From: Mesobacterium pallidum
GTDB lineage: Bacteria > Pseudomonadota > Alphaproteobacteria > Rhodobacterales > Rhodobacteraceae
NCBI RefSeq assembly: GCF_019966535.1
Contig: NZ_JAIMID010000001.1
Coordinates: forward strand, 1-64,000
Length of the DNA: 64,000 nucleotides
Direction: 5' to 3'
The notes under the pieces were generated by a model. The model made no database searches and was not told where the DNA came from. It worked only from the letters and a program-made list of their open reading frames with translations. The translations under genes were made by a program, and so were the position numbers. Below are positions 21,777 to 30,170 of the stretch, piece after piece. Every line of letters starts with the position of its first letter. Within the stretch, counting starts at the first letter, position 1.

Positions 21777-22790
21777 ATGAAGACTTTCATGGCACGGACC
21801 GCCGTGGCTGCGCTGGCCTTCGGCTTTGCGACCGAAGCGATGGCCACTGAATGGAACGTTTCGGTCTGGGGCAAGCGCCGCGCCTTTACCGAGCACATCC
21901 ACAAGCTGGCCGACCTCGTCTCGGAAAAGACGGGTGGCGAGTTCACGATGAACATCAGCTATGGCGGCCTGTCGAAGAACACCGAGAACCTCGATGGCAT
22001 TTCCATCGGCGCCTTCGAGATGGCGCAGTTCTGTGCCGGTTACCATGCCGACAAGAACCGCGCGATCACGGTGCTGGAACTGCCGTTCCTGGGAGTCAGC
22101 AACCTCGAGGAGGAGGTGGCCGTCAGCCACGCGGTCTATGCCCATCCGGCCGTGGCGGACGAGATGGCGACCTGGGGCGCGCGCATGCTGATGACCTCGC
22201 CCATGCCGCAGTACAACCTCGTCGGCACCGGAGAGCCGCGCGACACCCTGGCCAAGATGGACGGCATGCGCGTGCGCGCGACCGGCGGCCTGGGCGAGGC
22301 GTTCCGCGCCGTCGGCGGCGTGCCCACCTCGGTCACCTCGTCCGAGGCGTACCAGGCGATGGAATCGGGCGTCGTGGACACCGTGGCCTTTGCCCAGCAC
22401 GCGCATCTGTCGTTCGGTACGATCAACGAGGCCGACTGGTGGACCGCGAACCTCAACCCCGGGACGGTGAACTGCCCGGTGGTGGTGAACATCGACGCCT
22501 ATGAAAGCCTGTCGGATGCCGAGCGCGCGGCGCTCGACAGCTCGGTCGACGAGGCGATCGCCTATTACCTCGAGAATTACGGCGCGCTGCTGGCCCGCTG
22601 GGACGAGGTGCTGGAAGAGAAGGGCGTGCAGAAGGTCATGCTGGCCGATGGCGAACTGGCCGCCTTCCGTGAAAAGGCGGCGCCCATCCACCAGGCCTGG
22701 ATCGACGACATGTCGGGGCAGGGGTTGCCCGCGCAGGAGCTTTATGACCTGGTGAACGAGACCCTGGACAAGCAGCGCATGTCCAACTGA
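21777..22790 (+). CDS. dctP: TRAP transporter substrate-binding protein (DctP family)
   Basis: 337-residue periplasmic receptor for a carboxylate-type solute. Signal peptide (MKTFMARTAVAALAFGFATEAMA) precedes the mature start TEWNVSVWGKRR. The family segment DGMRVRATGGLGEAFRAVG near 162-180 contains the arginine that usually binds the substrate carboxylate. GGGAGGA sits eight bases before the ATG. First gene of the dctPQM operon. The substrate cannot be named from sequence, and no catabolic gene adjoins it. Confidence 0.9.
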   Translation: MKTFMARTAVAALAFGFATEAMATEWNVSVWGKRRAFTEHIHKLADLVSEKTGGEFTMNISYGGLSKNTENLDGISIGAFEMAQFCAGYHADKNRAITVLELPFLGVSNLEEEVAVSHAVYAHPAVADEMATWGARMLMTSPMPQYNLVGTGEPRDTLAKMDGMRVRATGGLGEAFRAVGGVPTSVTSSEAYQAMESGVVDTVAFAQHAHLSFGTINEADWWTANLNPGTVNCPVVVNIDAYESLSDAERAALDSSVDEAIAYYLENYGALLARWDEVLEEKGVQKVMLADGELAAFREKAAPIHQAWIDDMSGQGLPAQELYDLVNETLDKQRMSN

Positions 22791-22863
22791 TCCGCGGCGG
22801 GCGCCCGGGTCACCCGGGCGCCCGATCGGCCGTGGGGGCAATAAACACATAAAGGGGGGCGCC

Positions 22864-23493
22864 ATGGCCGGACAAGCATCCGTGCTGAGCGACCAGAGCT
22901 GGGTCAGCCGGCTCGACCGGCGATTGCTGGCGCTCGAGACCGTGCTGGCCTTCCTGGCCGGGCTGGCGGTTTTCGGGCTGATGGTGCTGGCGGTGGTTTC
23001 GGTCTCGGGCCGGAACCTGATGAACCAGCCGCTGCCGGGCTACGTGGACTGGATCGAACAGGCGATGCCGCTGATCGCCTTCCTGGGCATATCCTACGTG
23101 CAGCGCAACGGCGGTCATATCCGCATGGACATCGTGATCGGCCGGCTCAAGGGCCGGGCGCTGTGGCTGGCCGAGTTCGTGACCACCTTCGCGGTGCTGA
23201 TCCTGATCGCCGCGCTGATCTGGGGCTCCTGGGCGCATTTCGACCGCAGCTTCGATTGGGACGCGCGCTGGTTCAGCCGCGACAGCAGCATCGACATCGG
23301 CCTGCCGATCTGGCCGGCCAAGCTGATCGTGCCGGTTGCCTTCTCGATCCTCGGGCTGCGGCTGGTGCTGCAGCTTTGGGGCTACGTGCGCGCCATCGTG
23401 ACGGGCACCGACGCGCCCGTCGCCGTGCCGCTGATCCAGGACGCCGCCACGCAGGCGGCGGCCGAGGCCGAGCAACTCTTGGAAAAGGACTGA
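22864..23493 (+). CDS. dctQ: TRAP transporter small permease (DctQ family)
   Basis: 209-residue membrane protein with four hydrophobic segments at about 21-45, 55-75, 100-120 and 155-175. The pattern SGRNLMNQPLPGYVDWIEQAMPLIAFLG is usual for DctQ. It joins the large permease DctM, whose GTG lies three bases after this stop. Confidence 0.9.
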   Translation: MAGQASVLSDQSWVSRLDRRLLALETVLAFLAGLAVFGLMVLAVVSVSGRNLMNQPLPGYVDWIEQAMPLIAFLGISYVQRNGGHIRMDIVIGRLKGRALWLAEFVTTFAVLILIAALIWGSWAHFDRSFDWDARWFSRDSSIDIGLPIWPAKLIVPVAFSILGLRLVLQLWGYVRAIVTGTDAPVAVPLIQDAATQAAAEAEQLLEKD

Positions 23494-23496
23494 CGC

Positions 23497-24903
23497 GTGG
23501 AGCTGACACCCATCGACATCGGCCTCTGGGTCACCGGGGGCATGCTGGTGCTGGTCGTGCTGGGCATGCGCGTGGCCTTTGCCGCCGCTCTGGCGGGGCT
23601 GATCGGACTGATCTGGCTGCGCTGGGACCAGTTCGGCTATGACCCCGACCGCCTCTGGAAGGCCATCGAGATCAGCGTCAAGATCGCCGGGCAGGTGCCC
23701 CATGGCAAGGTGGCCAGCCAGGCGCTGAGCCTGATCCCCACCTTCATCCTGATCGGCTACCTGGCCTATTACGCCGGCTTCACCAAGGCCCTGTTCGAGG
23801 CGGCCAAGCGCTGGATCGCCTGGGTACCGGGGGGCTTGGCCGTCTCGACCGTCTTTGCCACTGCCGGGTTCGCCGCCGTGTCGGGCGCAAGCGTTGCCAC
23901 GGCGGCGGTCTTTGCCCGCATCGCCATCCCCGAGATGCTCAAGATCGGTTATGACAAGCGCTTTGCCGCCGGGGTCGTGGCGGCGGGGGGCACGCTCGCC
24001 TCGCTGATCCCGCCCTCGGCGATCCTCGTGATCTACGCCATCATCGTCGAACAGGACGTGGGCAAGCTGCTGCTGGCCGGGTTCATCCCCGGCGCCTTCT
24101 CGGCGGTGATCTACGCCCTGCTGATCATCGGCATGGCGCTGGTGATCCCCAACTTCGGCCCGCCGGTGCGCGGGTTCACGTGGAAGCAGAGGTTCGTTTC
24201 GCTCCCGCCCGCGCTGCCGATCCTGGCCGTGGTCGTGATCATCGTCTTCTTCGTCTACAACCCCTTCGGCGGCGACGCCTGGGGCACCCCGACCGAGGGC
24301 GGCGCGCTGGGCGCCTTCATCGTCTTTCTCATGGCGCTGGTGCGCGGGATGCGCTGGGCCGAGTTCAAGGACGCGCTGATCGAGACGGCCAAGCTGTCGG
24401 CGATGATCTTCACCATCATCTGGGGGGTGCTGGTCTATGTCCGCTTCCTGGGCTTTGCCGACCTGCCGGGGGCTTTTGCCGACTGGATCACTAGCCTCGA
24501 ACAATCGCCGATGCTGACGCTGGTCATGATCCTGCTGGCCTACGCGGTGCTGGGCATGTTCATGGACGCGATCGGCATGCTGATCCTGACCCTGCCGGTG
24601 GTCTATCCCGCCGTCATGGCCCTGAACGGCGGCGAAACCGTCGCGGCCGCAGACAGCGCATTCGGCATGTCGGGGACGGCCTGCGCCATCTGGTTCGGCA
24701 TCCTGGTGGTCAAGATGGCCGAGTTCTGCCTGATCACCCCGCCCATCGGGCTCAATTGCTTCGTGGTTGCGGGGGTCCGCCCCGAGCTGAGCGTGCAGGA
24801 CGTGTTCCGCGGCGTGACGCCGTTCTTCATCGCCGACGGGATCACCATCGCGCTGCTGGTGGCCTTTCCGATGATCGTCCTCTGGCTGCCGCTGCAGGCC
24901 TGA
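23497..24903 (+). CDS. dctM: TRAP transporter large permease (DctM family)
   Basis: 468-residue, roughly 12-helix membrane protein forming the sodium-coupled transport channel. The family stretches GAVSGASVATAA-like AAVSGASVATAAVFARIAIPEM (about 125-146) and GGTLASLIPPSAILVIYAI are clear, as is CLITPPIGLNCFVVAG near the end. The start is GTG. The length is somewhat above the usual 430. The operon is closed by a hairpin without a T tract at 24920-24953. Confidence 0.9.
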   Translation: MELTPIDIGLWVTGGMLVLVVLGMRVAFAAALAGLIGLIWLRWDQFGYDPDRLWKAIEISVKIAGQVPHGKVASQALSLIPTFILIGYLAYYAGFTKALFEAAKRWIAWVPGGLAVSTVFATAGFAAVSGASVATAAVFARIAIPEMLKIGYDKRFAAGVVAAGGTLASLIPPSAILVIYAIIVEQDVGKLLLAGFIPGAFSAVIYALLIIGMALVIPNFGPPVRGFTWKQRFVSLPPALPILAVVVIIVFFVYNPFGGDAWGTPTEGGALGAFIVFLMALVRGMRWAEFKDALIETAKLSAMIFTIIWGVLVYVRFLGFADLPGAFADWITSLEQSPMLTLVMILLAYAVLGMFMDAIGMLILTLPVVYPAVMALNGGETVAAADSAFGMSGTACAIWFGILVVKMAEFCLITPPIGLNCFVVAGVRPELSVQDVFRGVTPFFIADGITIALLVAFPMIVLWLPLQA

Positions 24904-24919
24904 CGCGGCCTGTCGGGGC

Positions 24920-24953
24920 CCGGTGATTCGTCCCGCTCGGGGCGTTTCACCGG
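24920..24953. terminator. Hairpin after dctM, possible terminator
   Basis: CCGGTGATTCGTCCC pairs with GGGGCGTTTCACCGG around a GCTC loop, about 15 positions with mismatches, 16 bases after the dctM stop. There is no T run, so intrinsic termination is uncertain; it may act with Rho or protect the 3' end. Confidence 0.45.
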
Positions 24954-25767
24954 CCGGCCGCCCGGGTTTGCGCGCGGGTCGTGTCAAACTGTAACATTTC
25001 GTTTCCCTCTAAAATTGTCGCAAATGTGGCGAGGGTGGGGCGGCCCCATGACCGCCCCGTCAAGGCCCAAGGCTTGCCACATTCCTGCCCGGTTTGATCT
25101 GCCCGTCGTGCCCCAGGGGTTTCCGTGAGGGCAACAAATTCCATGTTTCGACCGGCGCGCCATCGCCTTGCAACCAATTGCGCGGGCCCGACAGCCGCCG
25201 CCCGTGATGGCGATTGTCGAAATTCGGGCCGACTGTTGCGTGTCGCGCGACAGTTGAGCGCCGCAGCGGCCACGGATCGGGAACAATCTCTTTGTCGAAA
25301 ACGGGCCGAAATCGGGCAGCCGGACGGCGGATTGCCGCAATGCTGCAGATGCGAATTCGCGTGGCGCGCGGTGGTTTTTCAGGTCGGACAGGACGCGGGT
25401 CGTTCGCGCCCAATCGACGCCGGATCACCTTTGGGTTGAGCCTGGAAAGCTCCGTTGACTTGCAAGTGGTCTCCCGGCATATCTCTATAAGTAAGTACGA
25501 ATTAAGGAAAAATTCTTCGATCCTTTCTGCGAGTGGGTGGCGCGCTGGATCGGAGGTCTCGTGAAGACGGGGTGAAGGGCCAAGGTCCCTGAACGCTGGA
25601 GTATCGGTCTTCGGACCCGGATGCCACTGCGGCATGCGACCCGGCAGGATGGGGCAACAATGTGGCCGCGCGGCATGACGGGCAGGGGAGACCCGCCGGA
25701 ATGTGGCACGGGTACGGCGCAGATCTTTGTCGCAGCGGGTGATCCGGTTTCTTGGGGGAAGTCCACC
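24954..25767. other. Long intergenic region upstream of the polysaccharide genes
   Basis: More than 800 bases without a gene I can support. Open frames here (for example 25125-25439 and 25214-25564 plus) lack ribosome sites and family features. A GGGGCGG/CCGCCCC hairpin lies at 25037-25058. A possible promoter is TTGACT at 25455-25460 with CATATC 17 bases on (25478-25483), in the only AT-rich part (25480-25520). That would leave a leader near 280 bases before the sugar transferase. Confidence 0.5.
25455..25483 (+). promoter_or_regulatory. Candidate promoter for the polysaccharide genes
   Basis: TTGACT, a 17-base spacer and CATATC, with TATAAG a little further on. Only a moderate match to sigma-70, but it stands out in a GC-rich region and points at the sugar transferase. 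Confidence 0.35.
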
Positions 25768-26457
25768 GTGACCCTGAACATGCGCCAAGCCTATTCCTCG
25801 ATGGAGTTCGAGCGGGTCGTCGACAGCGGCTTTTTCTCGGATGCCCATAACGCGGCCTACCGTGACATCCTCAAGCGGGCGCTCGACGTGGTGCTGGTGC
25901 TGCTGGTGGCGCTGCCGGTGCTGACCGTGGTCATGGCGCTGAGCCTGCTGATCGCCCGCGACGGCACCTCGCCCTTCTACTTCCAGGAACGGGTCGGCAA
26001 GAACGGCCGCACCTTCCGCATGTGGAAACTGCGCTCGATGGTGGCGAATGCCGACCAGCTGCTGGAAGAGTACCTGACGCGCAACCCGGCCGCCCGTCTG
26101 GAATGGGACCTGACGCAGAAGCTCAAGCACGATCCGCGCATCACGCCGATCGGCCGGCTGATCCGCAAGTCGTCGCTGGACGAGCTGCCGCAGCTCTTCA
26201 ACGTGCTGCGCGGCGACATGTCCCTGGTGGGCCCCCGCCCGATGCTGCCCGAGCAGCGCCGCATCTACCCGGGCCTGGCCTATTACGCGCTGCGTCCGGG
26301 CATCACCGGGTTCTGGCAGACCTCTGTGCGCAACGAATCGAACTTCGCCGAGCGCGCCAAGTTCGACACCTCGTATTTCCGCGAGCTGTCGCTGGGCACC
26401 GACATCAAGGTCATCCTCAAGACCGTGCGCGTCGTGCTGCGCGGCACGGGCTACTGA
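25768..26457 (+). CDS. Polysaccharide priming sugar transferase (ExoY/WcaJ family)
   Basis: 229-residue membrane enzyme that transfers the first sugar phosphate from a nucleotide sugar to undecaprenyl phosphate, starting exopolysaccharide repeat synthesis. One hydrophobic hairpin (about 37-62) is followed by the cytoplasmic catalytic block: QERVGKNGRTFRMWKLRSM, KLKHDPRITPIGRLIRKSSL, DELPQLFNVLRGDMSLVGPR and YALRPGITGFWQ. GTG at 25768 is chosen because GGGGGAAG lies six bases upstream; ATG at 25780 is the alternative. It lacks the long N-terminal membrane region of WbaP, so it is the short ExoY type. Confidence 0.9.
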   Translation: MTLNMRQAYSSMEFERVVDSGFFSDAHNAAYRDILKRALDVVLVLLVALPVLTVVMALSLLIARDGTSPFYFQERVGKNGRTFRMWKLRSMVANADQLLEEYLTRNPAARLEWDLTQKLKHDPRITPIGRLIRKSSLDELPQLFNVLRGDMSLVGPRPMLPEQRRIYPGLAYYALRPGITGFWQTSVRNESNFAERAKFDTSYFRELSLGTDIKVILKTVRVVLRGTGY

Positions 26458-26472
26458 TCGCCGCCTGCCAAG

Positions 26473-26498
26473 GAAGAGTGTTCTGACGAACACTCTTC
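26473..26498. repeat. Inverted hairpin element, copy 1
   Basis: Perfect 11-bp stem GAAGAGTGTTC / GAACACTCTTC with a TGAC loop, 15 bases after the sugar transferase stop. Copy 2 (26534-26559) is the same kind of element on the other strand. It could end transcription in either direction, but no T run follows. Confidence 0.7.
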
Positions 26499-26533
26499 GG
26501 GGGACGGCGCGGGTCGACCGGGTCGGGGCGCCC

Positions 26534-26559
26534 GAAAAGTCTTTGTCAGAAGACTTTTC
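26534..26559. repeat. Inverted hairpin element, copy 2
   Basis: Perfect 10-bp stem GAAAAGTCTT / AAGACTTTTC with loop TGTCAG. Read on the minus strand it matches copy 1 in length, in the TTCTGAC apex and in most stem positions, so the pair forms an inverted repeat with 35 bases between the copies. Confidence 0.7.
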
Positions 26560-26701
26560 CCGCCCGGGCCCGCTGGGGCCGTCCGGCCAGCGCAGCCGAT
26601 GTCACAGCGCCGCGCAAAATTCACCACGCGCGCGAATTTGAGGCCCCAAGCGGCGTTCCGGCTGTTAGGCTGCGCCAAAACCCGAGCAGTCCGCCCACCC
26701 G

Positions 26702-28099
26702 ATGCCCAATGCTATCGCCTATCTCGTGCTGGCCCTCTGGCCGCTGGTGACCATTTTCATGTTCCGGAAATGGCCGCTGGAACGTGCGCTGATCTGGTCC
26801 CTGCTTGGCGCCTACCTGTTCCTGCCGCCGCCGCCCGCGGCCTTTGACTTTCCGCTGATGCCGCCGCTCGACAAGTCGAGCCTGCCCAGCCTGACCACCT
26901 TTGCCGTCGTGCTCTATCACATGCGCGACAAGGTCAGCCTGCTGCCGGCCTCGGGCCTTGGAAAGTTCTTGGTGGCGGTCTTCGTGCTGGTTCCGATCCT
27001 GACCGTGCTGACCAATGGAGAGGCCGTGGTCTGGGGCAACGTCTGGATCAAGCCGCTGGGCATCAAGGACATCCTGGCGCTGACCATCCTGCAGGCGATC
27101 ACCCTGCTGCCCTTCCTCATGGCGCGGCAGATCCTGTCCAAGCCCGCGGCGCAGCGCGAATTGCTGGTGGCGCTGTTTGTCGGAGGGTTGATCTATTCGC
27201 TGCCCATGCTGGCCGAGGTGCGCCTGTCGCCGCAGCTCAACATCAAACTCTACGGCTATTTCCAGCACAACTGGCTGCAGATGGTGCGCGATGGCGGGTT
27301 CCGGCCCATCGTCTTCATGTACCACGGGCTCTGGGTCGCCTTCTTTGCCATGCAGGTCTTTGTCGCGGCGGTGATCCTGGCCCGCGTCGAGACCGAGCCG
27401 CGGCGCAAGGTGCTGTTCGCCGTGGCGGCGGTCTACCTGCTGGCCGTGCTGGTGCTGTGCAAGTCGCTGGGTGCGATCCTGTTCGCGGCGTTGCTGGCGC
27501 CGCTGGTGCTGTTCACCGGCCGCCGCTTCCAGCTGACGGTCGCGGCCACGCTGGCGATCCTTGCAATCACCTACCCGCTGTCGCGCGGCACCGGGCTGGT
27601 GCCCATCGACGCGATCGTGGACCTGGCCGCCAAGGTCAGCCCCGACCGCGCGCATTCGATCCAGTTCCGGTTCGACAACGAAGGCGTGCTGCTGGACCGC
27701 GCGGCGGAAAAGCCCTGGTTCGGCTGGGGCAGCTGGGGGCGCAACCACGTCTACAACCCGATCACCGGCGCCATCGAGACCGTCACCGACGGGCTTTGGA
27801 TCATCGCCATCGGGGTCTTCGGCTGGGTCGGCTTCCTGGCGCAATTCGTGCTGATCGCCCTGCCGATCCTCTATCTGTGGCGTGAGAGCTTCAAGCGCCA
27901 CGTCACCCCGCTGACGCCCTATGTCGGCCCGCTGGCGTTGATGCTGGGCGTGAACATGGCCGACATGATCCCCAACGCCACGCTGACACCGATCACCTGG
28001 TTCCTCTGCGGCGCGCTTTTGGGCTATGCCGAGGAACTGCGCGGCCAGCGCGTCACCCGCGCCCGGTCGGCCCCCTTGGGCTGGCGTTCGGTCATGTGA
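26702..28099 (+). CDS. O-antigen ligase/polymerase-like membrane protein (Wzy-like)
   Basis: 465 residues, mostly hydrophobic with about 10-12 membrane segments and a hydrophilic loop near residues 300-355 (HSIQFRFDNEGVLLDRAAEKPWFGWGSWG), where Wzy/WaaL proteins carry their conserved loop. It probably polymerises or ligates the repeat units begun by the upstream transferase. Sequence in this class is poorly conserved, so substrate and direction are unknown. No strong ribosome site is visible before the ATG; the start is chosen because it precedes the first membrane helix. Confidence 0.7.
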   Translation: MPNAIAYLVLALWPLVTIFMFRKWPLERALIWSLLGAYLFLPPPPAAFDFPLMPPLDKSSLPSLTTFAVVLYHMRDKVSLLPASGLGKFLVAVFVLVPILTVLTNGEAVVWGNVWIKPLGIKDILALTILQAITLLPFLMARQILSKPAAQRELLVALFVGGLIYSLPMLAEVRLSPQLNIKLYGYFQHNWLQMVRDGGFRPIVFMYHGLWVAFFAMQVFVAAVILARVETEPRRKVLFAVAAVYLLAVLVLCKSLGAILFAALLAPLVLFTGRRFQLTVAATLAILAITYPLSRGTGLVPIDAIVDLAAKVSPDRAHSIQFRFDNEGVLLDRAAEKPWFGWGSWGRNHVYNPITGAIETVTDGLWIIAIGVFGWVGFLAQFVLIALPILYLWRESFKRHVTPLTPYVGPLALMLGVNMADMIPNATLTPITWFLCGALLGYAEELRGQRVTRARSAPLGWRSVM

Positions 28100-28166
28100 T
28101 CGATGCCTTGCGATTTCCCCGTCCCTGCCGGGTTTCGGCCCGGTTTTCCCGCTATGCGAGGCCCTG

Positions 28167-29468
28167 ATGGTTAATGATTTGCCGGGCAGGGGTGGCAGGT
28201 TGAAGGTTCTGGTCCTCGCGGACGAATGCAATCCCGAATGGCCGTCGCTTCCCATTGTCGGCTACAAGTATGCGCGCGAACTGGCCCAGCTGGTCGACGT
28301 GACGCTGGTCACCCATGTGCGCAACCGCGAGAACATCGAAAAGACCGATCACGGCCTCGACGTCGTCTACCTCGATACCGAGTGGATCGCGGGGCCGATG
28401 TTCCGCCTTGCGCGGCTTTTGCGCGGGGGAGAGGAGGTCGCCTGGTCGACCTCGATGATCATGAATTACCTGCCTTATCTCGCCTTCGAGCGTGCCGCGT
28501 GGAAACGCTTTCGCCGCGCGATCAGGGACGGCGAATTTGACATCGTCCACCGCATCACGCCGATGTCGCCGACCCTGCCGAGCTACATCTCGGTGAAAAG
28601 CCCGGTGCCCTTTGTCATCGGCCCGCTGAACGGCAACCTGCCCTGGCCCGCCGCCTTTGCCGCCGAGCAGAAGCGCGAGAAGGAGGGGCTGCGGCGGCTG
28701 CGCGATCTCTACAAGGTGCTGCCCTATGCCGGGCCGACCCAACGGCGCGCCTCGGCGGTGCTTTACGGGTTCGAGCATACACGCAAGGATCTGGGCGCGG
28801 TGCAGCCCGGCCGCCTCGTGTCCTTCCCCGAGATCGGCTACGACCCGGCGATCTTCCATGCGCGCGGCCGCAAGGCGGCGGGGGAGGGGCCGATGGAATT
28901 CCTCTATGCCGGCCGCCTCGTGCCCTACAAGCTGCCCGAGCTGGTGCTGCATGTCTTCGCCGGCTCGCCCGAGCTGCGGCGGCACCGCCTGCGCATCCTT
29001 GGCGACGGGCCGGAGAGGGCGCGGATGGAGGCGGTGATCGCCGAGCATGGCTTGCAGGACTGCGTGGCGATGGAGGGCCGCAAGAGCCAGGCGGAGGTGG
29101 CCGAGGCGATGCGGTCGGCCGATGTCTTCGTCTTCCCCTCGATCCGCGAACTGGGCGCGGGCGTGGTGATCGAGGCCATGGCCTGCGGCGCCCATTGCGC
29201 CGTGGTGGATTACGGTGCGCCGGGCGCGCTGGCCGGGGCGGGGCGGGGCAGCTGCGTGCCGCTCGGCCCCTTCGATGCGCTGGTGCAGGGCTTCCGCGCG
29301 GCGCTGGAGCGTTGCGCGGCGGACCGTGTGGCGACGGCGGAGGCGGCCGCGGCGGGGCGTGCCTATGCAGAGGCGGGCTTTCCCTGGGCCAAGAAGGGCG
29401 CGCGGACGCTGGCGATCTACAAGGCGTTGACCTCGGGCAGGTCGCTTGAGGGGCTCGGCTATGACTGA
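28167..29468 (+). CDS. Glycosyltransferase, GT4-like
   Basis: 433-residue cytoplasmic GT-B glycosyltransferase. The C-terminal nucleotide-sugar domain shows EFLYAGRLVPYKLPELVLHVF, ILGDGPERARME and the E-x7-E-type stretch SIRELGAGVVIEAMACG typical of family GT4. The N-terminal acceptor domain begins LKVLVLADECNPEWPSLPIVG. Likely adds a sugar to the lipid-linked repeat unit. ATG at 28167 is taken as the start; earlier in-frame codons overlap the Wzy-like gene. A terminator follows at 29487-29506. Confidence 0.85.
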   Translation: MVNDLPGRGGRLKVLVLADECNPEWPSLPIVGYKYARELAQLVDVTLVTHVRNRENIEKTDHGLDVVYLDTEWIAGPMFRLARLLRGGEEVAWSTSMIMNYLPYLAFERAAWKRFRRAIRDGEFDIVHRITPMSPTLPSYISVKSPVPFVIGPLNGNLPWPAAFAAEQKREKEGLRRLRDLYKVLPYAGPTQRRASAVLYGFEHTRKDLGAVQPGRLVSFPEIGYDPAIFHARGRKAAGEGPMEFLYAGRLVPYKLPELVLHVFAGSPELRRHRLRILGDGPERARMEAVIAEHGLQDCVAMEGRKSQAEVAEAMRSADVFVFPSIRELGAGVVIEAMACGAHCAVVDYGAPGALAGAGRGSCVPLGPFDALVQGFRAALERCAADRVATAEAAAAGRAYAEAGFPWAKKGARTLAIYKALTSGRSLEGLGYD

Positions 29469-29486
29469 GCCCGGCGGGATCCAATT

Positions 29487-29506
29487 GTGCGCTTCCGCGC
29501 ACTTTT
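29487..29506 (+). terminator. Terminator after the glycosyltransferase
   Basis: GTGCGC / GCGCAC stem of 6 bp with a TTCC loop, followed by TTTT, 18 bases after the stop codon. Confidence 0.75.
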
Positions 29507-29566
29507 ATTCTGCAAGTGGAGAGGCCACGCGCCAAGCGGGCGGCAGCGCCGGTGGCGGCGTCGGGT

Positions 29567-29584
29567 GCCTCCGGCGGGAGTTTA
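29567..29584. repeat. Short copy of a dispersed CTCC-GGC-GGGAG element
   Basis: GCCTCCGGCGGGAGTTTA, nearly identical to GCCTCCGGCGGGAGTATTT at 60984-61002. It forms a tiny CTCC/GGGAG hairpin before T residues and sits between convergent gene ends. Confidence 0.55.
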
Positions 29585-29604
29585 TTGGCAAGATGAACAA
29601 GGGA

Positions 29605-30105
29605 TCAGCTTTGCGCATCCTTGCGGATGTCGCGGGCGGGGATGCCGGCCATGACCGCATGGGCGGGGACGTCGCGCGTGACCACCGCGTTGGCGCCGAT
29701 GCTGGCGTGGTCGCCGATGGTCAGCGGGCCGATGATCTTGGCGCCCGCGCCGATGTCCACATGGCCGCCCAGGGTGCAGGGACCGGCGAGCGTGACCTGG
29801 TGGAAGATCATGCAGTTCGGGCCGATGACGCTGTCCGGGTGAATGATGATGCCGGTTGGGTGAGTCAGGCGCAGGCCGCCGGCGATCCGGGTGTTGAGGT
29901 GAATTTCCGACTGGGTCATGACGGACCAGAAGCGGTGGACCAGCACCCAGTATTTCGCGCTGATCCGCGCCAGGGGCCCCGAGCGGGCGCGGGCTGCCTG
30001 GTAGCGTCGGAGCGCGCGCAGGAGCTTGTTGCCAGGGTCCCAGACCGACCGCACCGCTTCGCGCGACCAGTCGGGGTCGGTGGCCGAGATGTCGGGGTCG
30101 GTCAT
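29605..30105 (-). CDS. Hexapeptide-repeat acyltransferase (serine O-acetyltransferase-like)
   Basis: 166 residues. The C-terminal two thirds is a left-handed beta helix of hexapeptide repeats (HLNTRIAGGLRLTHPTGIII, IGPNCMIFHQVTLAG, IGAGAKIIGPLTIGDHASIGANAVVTRDVP). The fold binds acetyl-CoA; the HPTGI and HQVTLAG stretches resemble CysE, but the short N-terminus and its position among polysaccharide genes suggest a sugar O-acetyltransferase. It runs opposite to its neighbours and ends facing the glycosyltransferase. Confidence 0.8.
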   Translation of the reverse strand: MTDPDISATDPDWSREAVRSVWDPGNKLLRALRRYQAARARSGPLARISAKYWVLVHRFWSVMTQSEIHLNTRIAGGLRLTHPTGIIIHPDSVIGPNCMIFHQVTLAGPCTLGGHVDIGAGAKIIGPLTIGDHASIGANAVVTRDVPAHAVMAGIPARDIRKDAQS

Positions 30106-30170
30106 GGGCTGCCTCCTGTCGCCCGAATTGGTAACGCGGGGCGCGCGGGGCGTCCAGCGGGGCGCGCCGC

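Noticed and set aside
25060..26493. 477-codon minus-strand frame over the sugar transferase
   Set aside because: Opposite a gene with clear ExoY/WcaJ motifs; no recognisable domain or start signal.
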